From: Taeniopygia guttata
Lineage: Eukaryota > Chordata > Aves > Passeriformes > Estrildidae
Length of the DNA stretch: 64,000 nucleotides
Reading direction: 5' to 3'
Assembly (NCBI RefSeq): GCF_048771995.1
Contig: NC_133033.1
Span: forward strand, 4,960,501 to 5,024,500
Positions 11,702-24,508 of the stretch are shown here, piece by piece. The stretch's first letter is position 1, and each line of letters opens with the position of its first letter. A program made the translations under genes and the position numbers. The notes beneath the pieces are model-generated. The model worked only from the letters and a program-made list of their open reading frames with translations, made no database searches and was not told the origin of the DNA.

Positions 11702-14700
11702 GTCCTGAAAACACTGTCATGGCAATAATCTGATCATGGCTGGTGACAGTAGGGAAAAGGTATCAAACTTTTTAAAACTTGTTCTCCTTACTGGTACAAT
11801 TTCACTCTGGCCCAAGCTAGCCTTCGACTACTCTCTGTTTTCTCTTTCTTTGGTCACCAGCTGGGAGTGAATGGGCAGATGGGCAAGTCTCTAATTACTC
11901 AGCACCTGTGTCCTACCCACTTGACCTAGTGAGAGGATATTCAGGTGAGCAGTTTCATTCCCCTGGATGTTTTTTATACCAAATTGCAACCCCACCTTTC
12001 ATATGTGACTCAGAATGAAGCAGGGACTAGCTCCAGGGACTGAAGATGGCCTGTCTGCCTCAACTGAAAGGTTTGCTTTGTTGATGGTGACATCATTAAC
12101 AGAGAGAACAGCAAAGTGGCCGAACTGTGGGCTATGCCATGACCAACGACCACAGCCCTTGGCAACCAGGAATTTTGAACAAGAAGGCTAATACAGAGAA
12201 ATCTTCCCCCCATTTTCCTAAGGGCATACTATTGCTGTGATGAGGGAGAGAGGCCAATGCCTGGTTTTCCTAAGGACACAAGAAGGGGGGATACCCATCT
12301 AGCTCATGGATGTAGTGACAACATTGGGTGAATCAGAGTGTGCTGTACAGCTCCTGCATGCAGCAAAGTCGTGGTGACCCAGGGCATGGAATAGTCTGGG
12401 CAGCCATGACTGCACTTGCTTGACCTTTGTTCCAGAACCAAAACATGAAGTGTCTTCTGATTCAGTAGGGAGAAAAAAGGGACTACTTAACCCTTTCATT
12501 AGTACAGTTATTCAAGGAGCATTTGTTTATCCCAGCACTTGTTCCTCCATATCTGTGGGCTTGCCGGAGGGGCCAAGTTGTTGCTTTGCAACAGCTCTAG
12601 GAGTCAAGTCTCTATCAGACACATCCAGGTCTGGAAGAGAGTGTCCATCCACCACCTGTTTCTCTTGCTCAGGGCCAGGGCATCCTCAGCTGTACAGTCC
12701 CACAAAGACAGGGCAGCTGCCAAACGCCTTACTCGAACTGAGGAAACAGTGCTGTGAGCACAGGTTTGAGTCCATGCGGCCTCATTTCCTGTAGGAACAA
12801 TATGGGGACCTGCAGCTTGAGCTATGAGGTCTGCAGTTCTGTGACATGATCTGCCACGGAGAAATTCATCTCGGTGTGAAGGGCCTTCACCCTCTGTGCT
12901 GTTGGAGCTTGGAGCGGTGATGTGCTTCAGTGTAAACCTTTCCTGGCTTGTAGAGGGTGCCCAGCACATGGAGGAGGCTCCATGCCCGCTCCTGCCCATG
13001 GAACAGCCCAGCCCTGGGCGATTGCTGAGCCAGTGGCGGCACCTGCCGGTATTTTGCAGAAAGTTCTGAGTATTGGTGATAGAAAGAAAGCAGCGGCGGT
13101 TCAGAGCAGGACACACACGACCTCGGGTACAGAATGCAGTGACGAGGGTTAACGAGCTTCTCCCTGCTTGCTGTGGGAAAATCCCTAATCACAAAAGAAA
13201 ATCCCTCCAGGAAAGTACACAATATATCCAAAACTCCCTGTTTTCTAGGAAACTCCCTCTAGATATTTGGGCAGCATGAATCAATATAGCTGTGATAATT
13301 TGCACAAGATGAGCCCACGTTCAGAATGCACCTAAATGGTATTTATTTCCTGCACTGGAAGCAGTGGGATTTCTCTGGTTACACTGTGTTCTGGAATAAT
13401 ATTTCCCTCTAAATTTTACTGCCTCTTCATGTCAACTGAGGTTTAGGCCGTCGCCATGGTGTATTTCTGTCTTAAATAATTACTGCTTGTGGTAGTACTG
13501 CCAGGTGCCTTTAGCATTTCCAAATCAAAGAAAAAGAACAGCCTGGTCCTGAGAGCCCCATGGATGGATGGGACTAGGGGATGGGGGCATAGGTTAGCAG
13601 AGCACTAAGAGGTGGTGTGATAATGAAAATTTTTACTTTGTTTTCATAAATCCCTAGGATATTACCATCCAATTCAGTATTTGTGCCAGCTAGTTGATAT
13701 TCAGTTTTGTTTCCCATAGAGGCAAGGTGAGGATTTTCTCCCTTTTTGTAGCTTCTTGTTCCACTAAGATATTCAGAAGACATTTACCAACCATATGTGA
13801 CAGACCGCTATTCTGACAATTTAAGGTGTGGGCTTACAAAAGAAAAAGACCCTATTACTGCCATTATTGAGGGGAAAGTTCCTTGCTAGGTAGACCTCAG
13901 GTCATCCATGCTAAGCAGGAATGAGGAGAGGCATTGCAAATGAGAGTCATTAGTACTGCTTCTCCCAGAACTACTTGTTCTATCTCAAGATCTTGTATCT
14001 TTTATTGAGAGTTGCTTCCCTCCCACTAAATCCACAACATTCATAGCATTTGCCAAGAAAAAGTCATGCCCTGCTGTCCTGACCATTCCTGTACTCGTAC
14101 ACTGCAGCATGGCAGACATTATTAAGGGTTGCATAAAACTGTGAGTGAGGCACTCTGTGCAGCATCTGTGCTACAGGAAGATGAAGATCTCTTGCCTCAC
14201 TGCGGGACTCTTCTCAGGAGGGGTGTAGCAAGATGCCAGTTCAGTAGCTGTCCCTCCTCCTTGTGCTAAATCTCCCAAGCCTCTCCTTTAGGTTTGCTGT
14301 GAACAAGCAAGATTTCCAGCCAGATGTCTGTCTGATTTACACCCATGTAAATCAGGGCTGACTCCGAGTCTCTCCTATCTTCAAGCTGTCCTGGTGTGTT
14401 ACAGACCTGCTGTGCTGCACCTGTGCTGACAGCAGCATGTAGGGCAGGAGGGTGCAGACATCCCTGAGCCAGGAAAGTGTGGGCTAGTACAGCTCTCTGG
14501 TGCAAAGCTGCACATCATGGCTCAGCCTGCATTTGCTTGGAACTAGGCCCAAGCTAATAAACCCAACCAGATTGCTTCCAGACCCAAGTTGGCCCAGGAG
14601 GAGCCAGTGCAAATGTCACTATGCTGTGTTGCTTGCTCTGAGCTAGCTTAATTGTCTCTGTGGGCACAGGCCAGCACCTGCACCTGTAGGGCAGGCAGGG

Positions 14701-14940
14701 AACGATGCACATCCATAGACTGAAGGGTTGAATGCAGCTGAAACTGCATCACCAGAGTGATGCCTTGGCCAGGTTGTATCCACCTCCAACACATCTCCTG
14801 CTTCCCAGTCCCTGTCCTTGGCAAGGCTTTGCTCTCTCCTGCTGCTCTGCTGTGACATGCTGCAGCGGCTGTGGCTTTTGCACACAAGTTGTTTATAGGG
14901 CACTGCCAGCTGCTCAGTGGCGGGTTGGCTTGTGGCTGTG
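11702..14940. other. Intergenic sequence between NDC1 and GLIS1, right part
   Basis: No gene is recognised. Around 12300-13230 both strands carry overlapping open frames of 110-170 codons, but none looks like a known protein. GC content rises towards the CpG island at the right end. Confidence 0.55.
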
Positions 14941-16275
14941 TAGTGCCGGGGCAGCCGCACGCCTGAGCAGATTGCCTGGGGACAGGCACAAGGATCCTCG
15001 ACGACCGCGGGAAAAGCGAAAGGGTCCAGGCCCATGGCAGCGGGAGGGAAAATCGTGGACCTCTCGGGAGGCAAGCGGGCAACTGCAGTGACTCTCCCCA
15101 CCGGGCCGGCACCAGGAAGGTGCGCACCCAGGGCACACCTCTTCCCAGTCTGACCTTGGCCCATTGACCCCCGCAAGCACGGGGTACCCGCTGTCCCCCT
15201 GCCGCGTTTCCCGACGCGCAGCCGGACCGGGCCCGCGGGCGTACCCCGCTGCCAAACCCCGAGGGGCGGCCCCGGCGGCACAGCCCTCCCCCTGCCCGCC
15301 CCGACTGGCCCCGCCGCCGCGCCAGGGTAGTGGCCCGGGCCGCCTGCGCTCTGGCAGCCGGCCCTGCGGCGGGGGAGTGGGGCTGAGCCCGTGCGCCCGG
15401 CGCGGCGGCGGCTGCCGGCGGTGCCGGCGGGCAGCGCGTCCCCCGGGCGGCCCCTCCCAGGTAGGAGCGCGGGGGCGCGGCTGTCACCGCGCCCGGCCGG
15501 GCTCTCCCCCCCGCCCCCCTCCCCCGGGGACCGGTGACTCGGGGGCCGCGGCGAGCCCGGCGGCGGCGAACCCGCTTTGCCGCCGCGTCCGTGGTTGCCG
15601 GGGCGGCCGCTGTTCGGATGCCTCAGCTGAAAGGCACCGGCCGCCAAACAACCCGCCCGTGTGCCGGCTCCCCTCCCCGCCCCTCCCGGCCGCTCTCGCC
15701 TTCCCGGGAGCGGCTACGAGCAGCCCGGCAGTGTTGCCTAGGGAGGGAGCGAAGCCGACGCGCGGCATCGGCCACCCCGTCCCTCACGGACGAGCCGCCG
15801 CCGGGGTTCGAGCGCGCCCCGGGTCTTCCCCCGTCCGGCCGGTGTGTGTGAGACAGCGGGCGGGGGCAGCGAGCTGAGGGCAGCGGGCTGAGGGCAGGGG
15901 GCTGAGGGCAGCGGGCTGAGGGCAGGGGACTGCGGACAGAGCACTGAGGGCAGCGGGCTGAGGTTTGCGGGCTGCGCCGCCGGACGCGCGGCCGTTACCG
16001 GCCGTTGGCGGCGCGGGGCTGAGGCGGGAGGCGGCGGGACGGAGGGCACAGGGCTGAGGCGGCGGGTCCGCGGCGGCCGCCCGCGCTGACAGCCCGTGTG
16101 CCGCTCGGTGCAGGAGAGCGGCGGGGGCCCTGGCAGCAGCAGCAGCAGGCGGACATGCACTGTGAGCTCGCCGCGGGTCAGAAAGGCAGTGCCCGCATCG
16201 AGGTGAGCGACAAATGCCACGGAGTGTCTCAGAAGGATCTGCCGCGGGTGACTCGTCCCGGCGCTGGTAAAACTC
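14940..16275 (+). promoter_or_regulatory. GLIS1: CpG island over the GLIS1 promoter and first coding exon
   Basis: CpG dinucleotides are dense throughout this segment, while flanking sequence has very few. It contains many GC-box-like GGGCGG/CCGCCC motifs and no clear TATA box, the usual form of a broad CpG-island promoter. The GLIS1 start codon lies near its right end. A possible 5' non-coding exon could end at a CAG|GTAGGA donor (15460/15461) and splice to an acceptor at 16112-16113, where a CTGAC branch-like motif lies about 25 bases upstream. The transcription start itself cannot be placed from sequence alone. Confidence 0.85.
15864..15975 (+). repeat. 14-bp minisatellite, about 8 units, in the GLIS1 promoter
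   Basis: Eight consecutive 14-base units vary around GGGCAGCGGGCTGA. Units 2, 4 and 7 are identical; the others differ at one to several positions. The array lies about 180 bases upstream of the GLIS1 start codon within the CpG island. Confidence 0.9.
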
Positions 16276-16498
16276 ACTTGAATCCTCAGATGTCCTTTAA
16301 AGTATCTGTCAGTAACGGCAGTGACCACACGGAGCCTCAGCAGAGCCCCCCTGAAATGTCAGCACCTCTGCTAGATTTCATCCCCAAACGACCCAGCATA
16401 TTTGAGAGGATTCCGATTCTGCCCAGGGCGCAGGAGCTGCGATGCACTAGAGGCTCGAAAGATTATTTCCAGCAGCAGAAACATCAAAGCGTGAAGGG
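16155..16498 (+). CDS. GLIS1: GLIS1 zinc-finger transcription factor, first coding exon
   Basis: GLIS1 is a nuclear Gli-similar factor whose five C2H2 zinc fingers bind GC-rich sites; it acts in differentiation and can promote reprogramming. This exon encodes only the N-terminal 114 residues plus two bases; all zinc fingers lie outside the window. It begins MHCELAAGQKGSARIEVSDK. This resembles the long human isoform as I recall it (start MHCEVAEALSDK), as do the later MSFKVSVSNG (human MAFRIAVSGG) and the LLDFIPKRP and PRAQEL blocks. The ATG has G at -3 and no in-frame upstream ATG was seen nearby. The exon ends at GAAGG|GTGAGT, phase 2. A preceding acceptor-like CAG at 16111-16113 suggests the exon starts at 16114. 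It stands head to tail with NDC1, the order I recall for human 1p32, which supports the call. Confidence 0.85.
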
Positions 16499-19400
16499 TG
16501 AGTTTGCAAATGCATGAACTAAACACTGCCATCACCAAAAACCTATTCACCACACAAATAAAAATGTAACAAGCTTTTTTTTTCCCCCTCCCTTCTCCCT
16601 TTCTGGTCTTTAGTGTGTTTTCTAACTTGTTTATTTAACTTCAAGCTTTAAAACTTTTTTTCTGAGCACCTTGGAGGGGCAGGATAAACCAGACTGCTTT
16701 TCCAGTGTGAAGCTGAGTGTCTCTCAATAGAATTTAAAAAAATCTTGAGATCAGCATCTTCTTTAGTTGTCCTGAGTGGGTGCTGCTCATCATGTGGTCG
16801 TGTCTCAAAGGTGGTTGTTTTGGGCTTGGTGCTGAAGACTGGGCTGGTTTGTCCTGCACCAGAGAGTTCATGTGGGGTGTTTGTTTGTGAGCGTGCCTGA
16901 CAATAAATGCCTGGTTCTTATTCAGCAGTTTCACCACGGTTGCTTGGATTTTATAGTTTGTATTTCAAATAGATGTTACAAATGCTGGATTCAGGCGGTG
17001 AATCCTCAGACTTGGGAAATCCTGGTGCCCAAAAGGTCAAATTCTGCTAGTTAACAAATCCCTGATTTTCAGCTCTCCAGCGTTAAAGAAGTGGCACTGA
17101 AATATGATTAGGAGTTGCCTACTAAAAATCTGTTAATTACATTTTTCACCTAGAACTGGTTAACTCAGCTGAAATTTGTTAATCAAAATTCAGTTTTAAA
17201 ATGATCCCTCTAAGGTATCACTGGATGGGCTCAGAAGGAATTGGAGCATTTCTTCATGCTACAAAGTCGCTTGCAGAGACATATATACACCTAACGTTAT
17301 TAAGACAATGTTTTCTCTAATGTTAAAAGGTAATTTTCTTTTTATCAGTCTATTCCCATTCTCTATTTTAGATATGTAAGTGCAGTTATCTTGTTGCTGC
17401 AAGACTGTTCTCACTGGGATTTTTTCCAGTTCTGTCCATTCTTCTGAAAATTAAAAGTAGGCTGCATGCCCTTGGACTAGTGACATTTTCTTTTGTGTGC
17501 TTGTTACCTAGGGTGATGGCACCTTTCATTGCCACAAAGTTATGTTAATGAACACCACGATCTGTGCTAGGTCTGTCCTACAGCCTCTAGGATGTGTTTG
17601 TTCATCACCACTGAATACAGAGTGGAGCAGCAGGTTATAAATTACCTTTTTTATTTTTTCTGTTTGTTAATGCTGCAATTCTTCTCTCCTGATTAAAAAA
17701 AAAAAAAAAGAGGTTGTTAATGTTTGGCAGGAATGAAATGAAGGTCTGTTACACAGACTCCTGTTTGGAGGGGGGAGAAGGAGGATTCATGTAGTATAAA
17801 AGGAGAGCTACATCTCTTGTGCCGTTGTGCTGCTTCAACTGCTGCCTGTGGAAGGGACTCAGGGGGTGTTCTAGTCCCTTTCGGTCCCGCGGGTGAGGTT
17901 GGTGCCACTTGACAGGGTTCATACTAGCTTAAAATCCTGCCCATGCATTGCCTTGTCCAGGCAGACTGTTGAAATACTTTAAAAATATTTTTTCCTTTGA
18001 GCTGTTTAGCCCTCTTTCCATGCATAACCCTCTTGCTGTTGCAGAGGGCAGGAGTGTAGGGAGGGAAAGAGGAAGAATTTAACTTTGCATTCACTTGGGA
18101 CTTTTACAGTACATGTAGGTGGGCATGGGAGAAGGTTCCCAATTCATCTTTCCTGACTGATCAATTTCCCAATTTCACTACTGGGGAAAAAAAAAAAAAA
18201 AGTTTTTTACATTTTGTTGCTGTTTTTGTTTAGTATGTTTTCTGTCCAGGGTGTTACTTGTGGTTGCTTCAGTGTATGGGGGACTTGAGTCATGGGAGTA
18301 AGTAGGAGGTGTCCATGGGCAGGATAGGGCTCATCTAACTGAGCAGGAGGATTTGATGGATAATGTTGGATTTTTCCAAAGATGGCGACACTGAGTTTTT
18401 TGGGTGGCTTCCTGTTGTTTGTTTGTTGATTTTTTTTTTTGTTTGGATTTGTGTTTTTTCCCCCCAAGAAGACATTTTCAGGAGGAGTTAGGGAAAGTAA
18501 AATTTGAAGTAAAATTCTGAGTCTGACTTAAAATGTGTGGGATGTGCTGCTCCTTCTGACCTGGGCAGTGTCAGCAAGTGCTTTAATGCCCACTGGAGCA
18601 TTTTGGAGTGCTCACTGTGCTCCAGCTCACAAATGAGAGTGTATCTAAAGCAGGCTGTGCTGCAGAGAGGAGAGCTGCTGCTCTTTCAAGGAGCAGTGCA
18701 AACCATCTCCCACCAGCCCTGGTTCTCTCAGGAAGATAAAGGACTGGGATAGCTGCATGTGGATGTGATATACCAAGATAAAGCTAAGATGTGGAAGTGA
18801 GGGAAATACTCAGATTTACCCAGTGAAAGGTTTTGGGAAGGAAACTGATGACAGCTTGATTTCAGACCATCGTGCCGTGCGTCTCCTGTTCTCCAGCCCC
18901 AGAGTGCCATGTACCCAGTAATTCCCTCTGCAGTCTGGGTTAGATTACAGAATGTGCCTCCTGGTTTTGGTTTATCCACAGTTGAAAGCTGCAAGTAGGG
19001 AGTGTAAAAGATGCTCTCTAACAAGAGCAAAACTGATTTTTATAGTTGCTTGTACAGTTTTTTTTTCCCTAAACAAGTCTTACTTTTAAATTTTTTTTCC
19101 AAACAGAATGAATCAAAATGATACACTGCTCTACTAATAAAAAGGGCAGCTTTGAAGTAATCACAATGGGAAGAAGTATCCTGCTGTTGCAATGTCTCTG
19201 TGGCGTTACTCTGCTGCTTCACAGTGTTTAAGTTATGATCCTGCAGAATGCTTCCATGCCTGAGCAAGTCTTTTGGACTTTCTGAGAGCCAAACAAAAAC
19301 TTAGGGCTTGTGGTGAGGATTATTTCTGGGATTTGGATCATTTAGGTCTAAACTTTTCAGGATGGAGCTGTTGGTTGTTTGCTGAAAATAACACTGTTTT

Positions 19401-22249
19401 GGACTTCTGCTTCATATTTTGTTCTGTTTAGGAGCTGTTTAAAATAAATACCCAGTTTTCACCCAGCCAACCCCTTCTGATGTGGCTGTCTATGATAGAC
19501 ACCACACTTTTCTTGGTCATTGATTTCCCTGTGTGTAACAAGGCAGAGTATTTGCATACAGATACTGCTTTTTAGAGGCTTTTTAGAGGCATTTGACACA
19601 GAATAACAGTACCATAAGGTATCAAGTCCATTTTACAGTGTTTTCCTGGAATTCTGTGTGTTTGGTTCCATGTTGTTGAATTTCATACTACGGTATTACA
19701 GTTTTGAAAGTAACATGGCAAAATACTTATTGTCTACAGGGAAGAAGCTTTGGGGAGGCTTTAGTGGTGACAAAAGAGTAATCTATAAAGATGCCAAATA
19801 CCTCAGTTTCTAAATGGCATTGATTATGGTTGTTACCAGGAAACACTTCTCCTTTTCATTCTTTTCCAGTTTTGTTCAGTGTACCTAATTCATGACTCAG
19901 TAGAAATGACGAGATTTATCCTGTTAGCTGTGCCACTGGGAAATCATCCAAATGGCCCGGACCTTTGCAGCAACCACTTCAGATATTAACTTACAGTGGG
20001 CAAAACAATAAGCTGGTCGAGTTGCAGTAGTTGGATGTTTCCTTGTTGAGAGTATGTTTTATTCAGACAAGGAGAAAATGGCTTGGATTTTTTTTTTTTG
20101 TTTGTTGTTAACTGTAGCTGCTTTCAGCAAACACACAACCAATGTATTGAAATGTATTAATTTCCTTCTACTCTTGAGAAGGAGGGGTAAATCTTGCCAT
20201 TTAATCCCCCTGTGACTGTTTCCCTGGTTGTCGGGACTGTCCTTGTGAAAGTAACAGCTTATACTGTTGGGCTCTTAAGCAAAAGTGTATACTTTGGGTT
20301 TTATCAGGTGAATTGACTGGTCTTGGGCCTGATGTTGCCATTTTCTTTCTTACATCAGTTATCTGTGTTCACCTGAATTATCCCACTGGAGCAAGTGTGA
20401 CTACCTAGAGCTGATAAATATGTTATGAACTGATAAGGAGGCAGGGACAGGTTCATTGGTATGGTGGTCTCTAAAACTCTCAGTTTTATATAGAGCTGCA
20501 GTAATAATTATTTCTTGTTTTTACTCTAGTTTCCTATCTGCATTTGAACTCTGCTACAAAAAGGAATTGAAAGGTTGGTCTGAACAGAATGTGTAGTTAC
20601 AGAGCTATATTTTTATTTCATGGTCTTTTTTTTTTGCCTAATTTTGTTTTGTAAGGGGAGAAAGGAGAAGAAACTGCAAATTGGAGAATGTGTTCATAAA
20701 TTCATTTGGAATAAATTGTGACTGTCCTCTCCTCCCTTAAATTGTCTATAATGCTTACTTGTCTTGAATAGGCAAATAACTTTCAGTTACTTGCAGCTGA
20801 AGGAAGTTCTTCTAATGATTTGTGTTGCAAAATCAGTCACTGACTTGAAGATGGGAATTTCATGGGTTTAATTTAGAAGAGGTTTAATTGTATCTAATCA
20901 TTAAATCCATTGTAATTTAAGAATCGTTAGTGGAGAATATTTAGCAAATACAAACCAGGAAATCTAATGATCAGCCAATCATATAAAGGCATTCAGTACT
21001 TGTAAAAGCAAAAAAACCTCTTTTCTGCTTCATGACAAAAACCACAGCTACTGGAAAAACTGAAGAGAATAAATGTTGTATCTATTTTAATATTTTTTAG
21101 AATTCTATGGAATAACAGATGTCATATTATTCTCAACAAGAAAATAAGTCTAATAACTGGAAGAAAATTTTTTATTTGCTTTGAGTTTTGTTTGAAGGAA
21201 TAGAAGTTAAAAATAAGAAATCACTTGTTCTGTCTTTAAAATGTTGCTGTAATGGAGTTTATTATATACTGGGCTAAATTGAGTGAGAAGAAAAATAGCC
21301 TTTTTTCTTTTATAGTAAGAAAAAAATTAAAGTCTACATTTTGCAAGCAGTTAAGTATGTACATAACTGTTCCTGAGAGCAGTCTCATCAGCTAAAAATT
21401 TTTGGACATAGACCATTCTAAATTATCATTTCAATATAACTGAATACGTTGTTTGTATCTTTAGAGTTCAACCCTGTATACATATAAACTATTAAGTTAT
21501 TTATATGTATTAAGCGTATGCTGAGGATCTTTAGTATATTTGAGATTGTATTTTGGGAGGGCTACAAGATTCTTTTTAGGGAAACTGCTAAATTTAAAGT
21601 GAATGTCTTCTAGGAGACTGTACTGCTTCATTGCAGTAAAGTGGTTTAGTTTTTTGTTGAATAAGAAGGACAAAATTTTACCCTATTTATTAATATCAGT
21701 GGGAGTCTTGCCACTAACTTCAGCTGGGTCAGTATTTCAATCCTAGTATTACAGAAGTTCTTTTTCCTGTGTACAGGGAAAAGCTTGTAGAGCAAATAAC
21801 AAGTTTGTATTAAATCCATCTGTAAGCTAGGAAGTGGAATAACGTATGGATTATGAGAGAAATCTGTAGTACTGTGAATATAATTTCCATGCTCAGTACT
21901 GTAATTACCATTATTTTAGAAATTCTGCTCTTTAGTGATTTTAGAACTGTTGAAGATGTTGATGGCAGCGTAATAGGGAAAATAGATGTAAACCACTCCA
22001 TTTTGCACTCCAGATTTCTATCATTGTGTGTCAACAAGCTTGAACCAGGCGTGCAATCTAGTAATCATTTCACAGTTCCTGAAACGGCTTTTAATAGACT
22101 GGGTTTGTTTGCTCTTTTTTTTCCCTAGCCACCCAACACTGTTTCCCAGCACATTGCTGTAACTCAGAATACAGGGCTCCAAAGCAAGGGCAGTGCTCAC
22201 TGGCTGTGGTACAGCACAATCTTGCCCCACAAATGTGCAAACAATAGCA

Positions 22250-22450
22250 AAAGTATGTGTTTGGGAATATGGCACAGCTGTTATCTTCTGCCGGGAGCAG
22301 GGAGCGTTACAGTGACATAGAACGACCAGTTAAAACCACTCCGGCCGTTTTATTGCCTGTAAATGGGGCGTGTAAAGAAAAGCAAGGGCCGGTCCCTCCA
22401 TCAGATAACCATCGGTGCACACTAGCGGCACTACCTTTCTGCACAGGCTT
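22250..22450. promoter_or_regulatory. Candidate conserved regulatory element, CpG-bearing, in GLIS1 intron
   Basis: This non-repetitive stretch has several CpGs in otherwise CpG-poor sequence. It carries a CAGCTG E-box directly joined to TTATCT (an inverted GATA site), a TTTTATTGCC homeobox-like site and a second AGATAA. No comparison with other genomes was possible, so this is inference from composition and motifs only. Confidence 0.3.
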
Positions 22451-23854
22451 TGAAGAATAGAGGCAAAGAGTTCCCCTTTTTCCTTGCCCTCCTATTACAT
22501 TTCTGGCACCCTATATGTGAAATCTTGGTTGGAGCCTGAACTTTCTGTTCTGAGAATCTGTGCTTCACTGGTTACCTGGAACAAGGGCTTCTTTTTTTTA
22601 TTATTATTACAGTCATTAGCTTGACTATATGAAATGATTGTTAATGAGTATTTGTAGATGGAGGACTGCTTGTAAAACAGATGAGACATTTCCAGAGCTG
22701 CAGTAGGGAATTGATCCAAATTCTGTATTTTACATTATTTTAAGGTTTTGAGCTTTACAAGGTTGATCTCAGTCAACTCGGAGTGCTTAAGATATTTTTA
22801 TTTAAAGCAACTGTTTTGCTTTAATAATTATGTTTGACTTCTCCATCATTATGTTTGAATGTATATGTGATTATCTTACTGAACGGATTGGTAAGGAGCA
22901 CTGCGATTGAATTTACAGCACCAAATTTATTCTAAGGGTTAAATGAATGTAAAACATCATAAACTACACTTAATTCTGGCATTTACATGGGTGATAAGAG
23001 GGCTTTGTGAGAGCTATAGAGTTGTTAGTTGTTTTACAATGAGGAGAAAGCAAATTCATTCTTACATGTTGTATGCATATTAGCCAGAGGGAAAAATGAC
23101 ACTGAGGCGACATCATCAAATACAGTAAAAAACTAACTTTTTAATACAGATGTCCATTGTTGTTTTAAGTGCTTAGGGGGTTGGTGGTTTGGTTTATTTT
23201 GGAACTTGCTGAACTATATGAAGTGTGTCTCCAGGGGCCTGGTATTTTAATACCTTGTAGAAGGTTGTATAACAGCAGATGATGTATTTTGCCTGCCTTC
23301 CAGTGCTGTAAATAAATTACATGTGCTGGCTTGGGAGAACGTATGTGAGGTGTAAATCAAAGACTAATATAAGGGGAAAAATACCAATTAGTGATGTCTT
23401 GCTACAGGTTAGAGTTTCTTTTCTCATTTATATATAATCAAGAGGTATAAGAGCAGTAAAATGGATAAAAATGTTAACATGAGGCTCTTCCTTAGAAGGG
23501 GTAGAAGGTCTAGGATTATTTAAAACAAGTGCTGTGATTCAATGCTTTTTCACAATTTGCTATGGTTAAGTCACTTAAATACTGAAGTCAAGAATCCCCT
23601 AGGCAAAGAAAGATAATATAATTTTAAGTGTATTGTTAAAATTGAAATTTGATAGCTTCCACTCTCTAATCCTATCTAAGTCTTGGTTGTATTAAAAGGA
23701 AGATAGATACATGTGGCAGTTTTGGAGCATAATCTTTCTTTTGAGTTTAAAGGATGATAAATGTGCTTCAGACAAGCAACACAGCAGTTTATTGGTATGA
23801 ATGTTTTGCTAAATACTGCATGCTTAACGCAATCCCCATTCCTTTATAATAAGT

Positions 23855-23900
23855 TTAAATATTAATTCTTTGGAATGCATTCCAAAGAATTAATATTTAA
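23855..23900. repeat. Perfect 46-bp palindrome
   Basis: Base-by-base pairing holds for all 23 pairs around the centre between 23877 and 23878; it fails at the next pair (23854 and 23901). The centre is GGAATGCATTCC, and the arms are AT-rich (TTAAATATTAATTCTTT). It has no spacer. A 9-bp stem with 4-base loop follows at 23914-23935. It is far too long for chance in 64 kb. Confidence 0.97.
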
Positions 23901-24485
23901 TTATTTAGATTTCTTCTATCTAAAGCTAGATAGAAATGCTGTGCAGTTTCAGATATCTAGGAGTGGGCTTGTGAAACAGGATATTTAACTGGGAGAGATG
24001 AGTAGCACATTTCAGAGTTATTAGGGCAGAACAACAATGCAAGAGGATGACTTAAAAAGTTACAAAATTGTTTTCTGTGCATGAGGCTTAAATACCTTAG
24101 AGTTATTTATTTGAACCACAAGAGCAGATTTCCTATCTATGTAGGTTCTAGATTGCAATTTTTATTATTATTTTGTTTAACTTCTTAGCTGCCTGGCCCT
24201 CTCTAAAGCAGCTGGCTTTGATTTAACCTGAATCCTTCACAGAGAGAGAGTGCTCAGTCACAATGACTGTGAGTTGTGCTCTTGGATGGAACATCTCTGT
24301 AGTGACTGAAGAGAGAAGGCTAAATAGGTCAGGAACTTCAGAAGGACTCACTTCACTCTATGTCAGCGCTTAGTGTTCCTTATGTAAGTCCTGCCTACCT
24401 CCCAACCCCCATCTGTGCTGGACAGAGCAGAGAGAGTTAAAGTGGGAACAGATAAAAGAGGAAATTTCTTGTTTATTACCCAGTA

Positions 24486-24508
24486 CTTTCTGGGAAAATC
24501 CCAGAAAG
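24486..24508. repeat. Perfect 9-bp inverted repeat
   Basis: CTTTCTGGG and its complement are separated by the 5 bases AAAAT. Confidence 0.85.

Noticed and set aside
12604..13116. 170-codon minus-strand open frame
   Set aside because: Overlapping frames on both strands are also open, there are no clear splice sites and no family resemblance.
14643..15647. 334-codon minus-strand open frame through the GLIS1 CpG island
   Set aside because: It starts at TTG, is dominated by Gly, Pro, Ala and Arg as expected for GC-rich DNA with few stops, and other frames of both strands are open there too.
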